The position numbers and the translations under genes are program-made. Shown here piece by piece: positions 15,745 through 18,618 of a DNA stretch of 18,618 nucleotides. Each line of letters opens with the position of its first letter. Positions within the stretch are counted from its first letter, which is position 1. The notes under the pieces were generated by a model. That model had not been told where the DNA came from, did no database searches, and saw only the letters and a list, made by a program, of their open reading frames with translations. The stretch spans positions 1 to 18,618 of the forward strand of contig SLHT01000087.1 of NCBI GenBank assembly GCA_007136055.1. The letters are read 5' to 3'. This DNA is from Syntrophomonadaceae bacterium. Its GTDB lineage: Bacteria; Bacillota; Dethiobacteria; DTU022.

Positions 15745-15789
15745 TTGCATTTCTACTGACCATCCTCGACCCATTTGCATTCCTACTGT
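15745..15789. repeat. Short direct repeat, 30-base period, across the end of dehydrogenase copy 2
   Basis: TTGCATTTCTACTGA at 15745-15759 recurs as TTGCATTCCTACTGT at 15775-15789, matching 13 of 15 bases. The second copy includes the stop codon of the dehydrogenase (15783-15785), so the stop context is duplicated. It looks like a small local tandem duplication. No function is evident. Confidence 0.5.
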
Positions 15790-16931
15790 ACCAGCTGACG
15801 GGAAATGATTTCGAGCATTATTTCGTCTGTGCCTCCGCCGATGCGGGTCAGGCGGCTGTCCCTCCAGAATCTTTGAATCGGGTATTCCATCATGTAACCG
15901 TAACCGCCGTAAAACTGTAATGATTCATCGGACATCTTACAGGCCATCCGGGTTGCAAATAGCTTGGCCATGGAGATTTCCATGGCCGGAAATTCACCGG
16001 CGTTAATCAGGCCGGCCACGTAGTAGTTAAGCTGGCGGGCCGCCTCAATTTCTGTGGCCAACTCGGCCAGGCGGTGGCGGATGGCCTGGAACTTGCCGAT
16101 TGGCCGGCCGAACTGGGTGCGTTCGCTGACATATTTTAAGGTCATATCCATGCTAATCTGGGCCCCGGCTACAGCCGAAATTGCGCCAAAGAGCCTTTCG
16201 GGCTGTAGTTCCCACATGATATGATAAAAACCCTGCCCCTCTTCGCCGAGCATATTTTCTGCAGGTACGCGACAATCCATAAAAGCCAGTTCCGCCGTGT
16301 CGGAAGAAAGCATGCCGACCTTATCAAGCTTACGCGAAACACTGTAACCGGGTGTATCTTTTTCAACCACAAAAAGGGTGATGCCACTTGTACCGCTTGA
16401 ACCCTGTTCGCGGGTAACCAGAATTGCAAAATCGGCCCGCACTCCGTTGGTTATGAAGATTTTCTGCCCATTAATCACAAATTCATCCCCATCGCGCTGG
16501 TTGGTGGTCCGGATCGAGGCTACATCTGAACCGGCATCAGGTTCTGTGATGCCCAGGCAGCCTATCTTTTCCCCCTGCAGGGCAGGCTTAAGGAAACGCT
16601 CCTTGATGCTTTCCGATCCAACTTTATGCAGCAGTGGGCAAACCATGTCGGTTTGTACCCCAACACCCAGGGCCACTCCGCCGGAGAGACAACGCATCAT
16701 TTCTTCGGCTAAAATCACCCCGCTGAGATAATCGCCCCCCTGTCCGCCATACTCTTCCGGATGATGCAACCCCAGAAACCCAAGTTCACCCATGCGGTGA
16801 AACACAGAAGAAGGAAAGTCCTGCGCTTCTTCCCACTCATCGGCATAAGGAGTTAACTCTTTTAGAACAAAGTCCCGGATAGTTTTACGAATTGCCCTGT
16901 GTTCATCGTTAAAAATAGGATGGTCACTCAT
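15783..16931 (-). CDS. Acyl-CoA dehydrogenase (copy 2, paralogue of copy 1)
   Basis: A 382-aa dehydrogenase, the same length as the copy at 8931-10079 and roughly three quarters identical by eye with no gaps. The first 17 residues are the same. It has G-I-T-E-P-D-A-G-S-D for FAD binding and E245 in L-Q-P-E-R-L as the likely catalytic base. I-G-G-G-T-D-E-I places G366 at the MCAD Glu position, where copy 1 has Ala. The ATG at 16931 follows AAGGAGG at 10 bases. It sits 50 bases after the TetR-MaoC gene, so regulator, dehydrogenase and ligase are probably co-transcribed. The two copies may act on successive intermediates or on different chain lengths. Differences concentrate near residues 29-60 and 170-225. 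Confidence 0.95.
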   Translation of the reverse strand: MSDHPIFNDEHRAIRKTIRDFVLKELTPYADEWEEAQDFPSSVFHRMGELGFLGLHHPEEYGGQGGDYLSGVILAEEMMRCLSGGVALGVGVQTDMVCPLLHKVGSESIKERFLKPALQGEKIGCLGITEPDAGSDVASIRTTNQRDGDEFVINGQKIFITNGVRADFAILVTREQGSSGTSGITLFVVEKDTPGYSVSRKLDKVGMLSSDTAELAFMDCRVPAENMLGEEGQGFYHIMWELQPERLFGAISAVAGAQISMDMTLKYVSERTQFGRPIGKFQAIRHRLAELATEIEAARQLNYYVAGLINAGEFPAMEISMAKLFATRMACKMSDESLQFYGGYGYMMEYPIQRFWRDSRLTRIGGGTDEIMLEIISRQLVQ

Positions 16932-16981
16932 ACTTTTACAGCCTCCTTATTAGTACTGAAATATAATTAATATCTACCAGG

Positions 16982-18034
16982 TTACTCTTTTTGCCTGCTA
17001 AGCTGACTCTCTTTTTGGCGCGGGGGTGTAACCACTGCCTCGCCGGAAGCCACCTCTTCCCCTTTTTGGTTGATCCAGTGCAATTTCATTTTCAAGCGGT
17101 TTTTCAGAAAATCTATTTCAACCACCTCTGCTGAAGCAGTAATTGTATCGCCTCCAAATACCGTGCTTTCATGACGAAATGTTATTTCCCGGGCAATACT
17201 GCCTCCACCCGGAAAAATCATACCGATTACCGGTGAAATCAAAGAAGAGAGCAGCCCACCATGGACAATATGCTTTCCGTCTGCATGGAGAGGGTAGTAA
17301 TCACCCGAAATACCGGCATAAGTGTGAATATCTGTGGTGGTAAAAGTTTTAGAGAAAGAAGCGCTTTCTCCTTCTGAAATTGCGTTGATTGTTTTTCCAT
17401 TTTCTAAAGTATCGACCTTGGGCCATTTTTTCAACCCGCGAAGCAAGTAGTCGGACATGATGTCGGCAATTTTTTCCGTGCCCAGTTCACCTTTTTCCTG
17501 GAACCAAACATAGACCCAGTTAATTGCCCCGAGCAGGGTGTAAGAAATAACTTTTTCATTATCGGCAATAAAATAACCTTTGGCTACCCCTTCGCGAATC
17601 AAACCCTGGAGCAAATTCTCATATTCGTTGCGGCTGGCTGCTATTTCACGCCAGTGAACAGGCAGCAGGTCGCGCCGCAGATCCATAAATACGGTCATTA
17701 TTGCCCGATTTTCGCATATCGCTATAATATGTTTTTTAAAGATCGCTTTCAGCCGTTGATCAGCCGGCAAATTTTGAAGATTAACTGCGGAGATTTCTGC
17801 CAGGAAAAAATCCATAGCCTGGCGAAATATTTGGAATAGTATTTCCTGTTTGCTGCTGAAATAATAATAAATATGGCCCTTGGTTACACCCATTTCCTCT
17901 GCAATCTGATCAACGGAAGCTGTATACCCCAGGCGGGCAAATACCTGTGCAGCAGTCTCGAGAATCTGTTGTTTTCGTTTAACTTCCATGGAAAGATCAG
18001 TCTTGCCTTGCTTAATAATAATGCTTCTGCCCAA
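16982..18034 (-). CDS. TetR-family regulator fused to a C-terminal MaoC-like hot-dog domain
   Basis: A continuous 350-aa frame from a TTG at 18032-18034. TetR part (about 18-200): helix-turn-helix with A-A-Q-V-F-A-R-L-G-Y, I-A-E-E-M-G-V-T-K-G-H-I-Y-Y-Y-F, then a helical ligand/dimer domain. After a short linker, a full MaoC domain (about 213-340) aligns end to end with the hydratase at 13496-13954. It keeps the catalytic pair in G-D-Y-Y-P-L-H (D245, H250) but has Tyr for the usual Asn, and is about nine residues shorter before V-H-G-G. Start choice: GAAGGGGGG (18045-18053) precedes this TTG. The frame extends to a GTG at 18073 without a usable SD, and an ATG at 17989 would also give a normal TetR N-terminus. 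The hot-dog domain may sense or hydrate a CoA ester. No stop or frameshift is visible at the junction. Probably autoregulated through the upstream palindrome. Confidence 0.9.
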   Translation of the reverse strand: MGRSIIIKQGKTDLSMEVKRKQQILETAAQVFARLGYTASVDQIAEEMGVTKGHIYYYFSSKQEILFQIFRQAMDFFLAEISAVNLQNLPADQRLKAIFKKHIIAICENRAIMTVFMDLRRDLLPVHWREIAASRNEYENLLQGLIREGVAKGYFIADNEKVISYTLLGAINWVYVWFQEKGELGTEKIADIMSDYLLRGLKKWPKVDTLENGKTINAISEGESASFSKTFTTTDIHTYAGISGDYYPLHADGKHIVHGGLLSSLISPVIGMIFPGGGSIAREITFRHESTVFGGDTITASAEVVEIDFLKNRLKMKLHWINQKGEEVASGEAVVTPPRQKESQLSRQKE

Positions 18035-18044
18035 ATTTATTAAA

Positions 18045-18053
18045 CCCCCCTTC
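18045..18053 (-). promoter_or_regulatory. Ribosome binding site that decides the TTG start of the TetR-MaoC gene
   Basis: On the minus strand this reads GAAGGGGGG, ten bases before TTG at 18034. The upstream GTG (18073) has AAGGGC ending only one base before it. The downstream ATG (17989) has only a weak, distant AAGG. TTG is therefore the best-supported start, though ATG cannot be excluded. Confidence 0.5.
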
Positions 18054-18081
18054 AAACCTATTAGTATATTCACGCCCTTAT

Positions 18082-18101
18082 ATTATACTGCTAAGTATAA
18101 T
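18082..18101 (-). promoter_or_regulatory. Operator candidate/-10 region of the TetR-MaoC gene (autoregulation)
   Basis: A perfect palindrome with 8-base arms and 4-base spacer, ATTATACT-GCTA-AGTATAAT. On the minus strand the core ATACTTAGCAGTAT continues into TATAAT (18082-18087). It lies about 48-67 bases before the TTG start, as expected for an autoregulatory TetR operator. It shares the ATAC(C/T)-N4-(A/G)GTAT core with the sites at 14081 and 18327. A matching -35 is not obvious. Confidence 0.65.
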
Positions 18102-18324
18102 TATGCTTATTCTATGCTCTCCTTTCAAATTCCTGCCTTGATGCTAAATTTAATAGCTGTCGAAAGTTCAACCTGTTTGGGAGATAATGCTTAACGCCTT
18201 CGAGATGCATACGTAAGCCCATGCAAAAAGAGAGATGGTGATTAAGCTTATATAATAATTTTAAGAGCATCCTGATCTTTTTGTGTTCCAGGCAGGAACG
18301 TTCAGAGATCCGTGGAATAGAAGT

Positions 18325-18343
18325 TTATACCATACAGTATAAT
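18325..18343 (+). promoter_or_regulatory. Operator candidate/-10 region upstream of acyl-CoA dehydrogenase 3
   Basis: TTATAC-CATACA-GTATAA is a 6-base perfect inverted repeat at 18325-18342. Its core ATACCATACAGTAT (18327-18340) runs into TATAAT (18338-18343) in the plus direction, toward the dehydrogenase at 18514. This is the third copy of the pattern and the only one on the plus strand. A good -35 is lacking. A transcript from here would have a 5' leader of about 160 bases. Confidence 0.6.
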
Positions 18344-18427
18344 TTAGAGGGCAATATATACTGATTGGTTCAGAGGGCCGGCTTCGGGTCAACTGGTTAT
18401 CATAACATTTGCCGGTAGAGTAATCCC

Positions 18428-18457
18428 TTGAAAAGTTAAAGATCACTGACTTATAAT
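18428..18457 (+). promoter_or_regulatory. Sigma-A-type promoter for acyl-CoA dehydrogenase 3
   Basis: TTGAAA (18428-18433) and a consensus TATAAT (18452-18457) are separated by 18 bases, about 57 bases before the ATG at 18514. This is the best promoter match in the window. The operator candidate lies about 90 bases upstream, so either that site acts at a distance or the gene has two promoters. Confidence 0.55.
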
Positions 18458-18513
18458 CTCTACAAAAGTTTTGATTTACTATCAAGCATACATTTTTAGG
18501 GAGGGCTTATTAA

Positions 18514-18618
18514 ATGGTAGATTTTTCTCTGAACGAAGAACAACAGGCAATGCAACAAATGGCCCATGAATTTGCTGAAAAAGAGATCCGACCCAGGGCC
18601 GAAGAATACGATCAATCA
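18514..18618 (+). CDS. Acyl-CoA dehydrogenase 3, N-terminal fragment (runs off window)
   Basis: Thirty-five codons are visible from the ATG at 18514, with TAGGGAGG (18497-18504) as SD. The fragment has F-S-L-N-E-E-Q-Q-A-M (4-13) and later F-A-E-K-E-I-R-P-R-A (20-29), the typical N-terminal helix pattern of acyl-CoA dehydrogenases of the short/medium-chain kind. It is clearly different from copies 1 and 2, which start S-D-H-P-I-F-N-D-E-H. It is transcribed divergently from the TetR-MaoC regulator and shares the operator-like palindrome, so it is probably in the same regulon. The catalytic region is outside the window. Confidence 0.85.
   Translation, partial: MVDFSLNEEQQAMQQMAHEFAEKEIRPRAEEYDQS

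Larger units (their letters stand above)
18102..18513. other. Divergent intergenic region between the TetR-MaoC gene and acyl-CoA dehydrogenase 3
   Basis: No gene is supported here; short ORFs on both strands have no SD or recognisable content. The region carries regulatory elements described separately (18325-18343, 18428-18457). A small hairpin GTTCC-AGGCA-GGAAC (18285-18299) overlaps the palindrome GAACGTTC (18296-18303). The stretch 18240-18260 is very AT-rich. Confidence 0.5.

Noticed and set aside
16982..18034. TetR-MaoC fusion as an artefact of a missed stop or frameshift
   Set aside because: The frame continues without interruption and the MaoC part aligns from its natural N-terminus. 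No SD or ATG for a separate gene is seen at the junction. It remains testable, so it is listed as a finding.
18035..18073. GTG at 18073 as start of the TetR-MaoC gene
   Set aside because: Its only purine-rich sequence ends one base before the codon, and the extra 13 residues are not TetR-like. The TTG at 18034 has GAAGGGGGG at a good distance.
1..18618. CRISPR array, tRNA, rRNA, prophage or transposase genes
   Set aside because: No regularly spaced repeats, no cloverleaf or rRNA-like segment, and no integrase or transposase motif were seen. Remaining ORFs opposite the genes are shadows.

Overview
The window looks like a moderate-GC anaerobic Bacillota (Clostridia-type) chromosome. Shine-Dalgarno (SD) sequences are strong, GTG and TTG starts are frequent, and a long co-directional operon encodes acyl-CoA catabolism. 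This assignment comes from gene content and style only; no rRNA or other phylogenetic marker is present.

Layout. (1) 1-1535, plus strand: the 3' part of a protein ending in an SH3-like domain, then a 160-aa protein with an Arg-x4-His motif of the HEPN type, preceded by a leader that can form alternative RNA stems. (2) 1536-1891: gene-free, with a few small hairpins. (3) 1892-13954, minus strand: a twelve-gene catabolic operon read right to left. Its order is MaoC hydratase, DUF35, thiolase-like, thiolase-like, DUF35, acyl-CoA dehydrogenase, biotin carboxylase, carboxyltransferase, crotonase, BKACE (beta-keto acid cleavage enzyme, DUF849), a 71-aa biotin carrier and a long-chain acyl-CoA synthetase. 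(4) 14166-18034, minus strand: AMP-dependent acyl-CoA ligase, a second acyl-CoA dehydrogenase (close paralogue of the first), and a TetR-type regulator whose C-terminus is a complete MaoC hot-dog domain. (5) 18514-18618, plus strand: the start of a third acyl-CoA dehydrogenase, divergent from the regulator.

Working model (inference). A carboxylic acid is activated by one of the two ligases and desaturated by acyl-CoA dehydrogenases. It is then either hydrated (MaoC) and cleaved by thiolase-like/DUF35 complexes, or carboxylated, hydrated and cleaved by the dehydrogenase-carboxylase-crotonase-BKACE block. That block resembles the leucine/terpene (liu/atu) and Bacillus yng modules, with BKACE where HMG-CoA lyase would be expected. 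Both thiolase-like proteins lack the nucleophilic cysteine, so they may act as aldolases or in another non-classical role.

The most novel-looking points are the TetR-MaoC fusion and a shared palindrome of form ATAC(C/T)-N4-(A/G)GTAT. It occurs upstream of the fusion gene, the maoC-led operon and the divergent dehydrogenase, and in each case runs directly into TATAAT. Together they suggest a local regulon controlled by a transcription factor carrying a hydratase-derived, probably CoA-ester-binding, domain.
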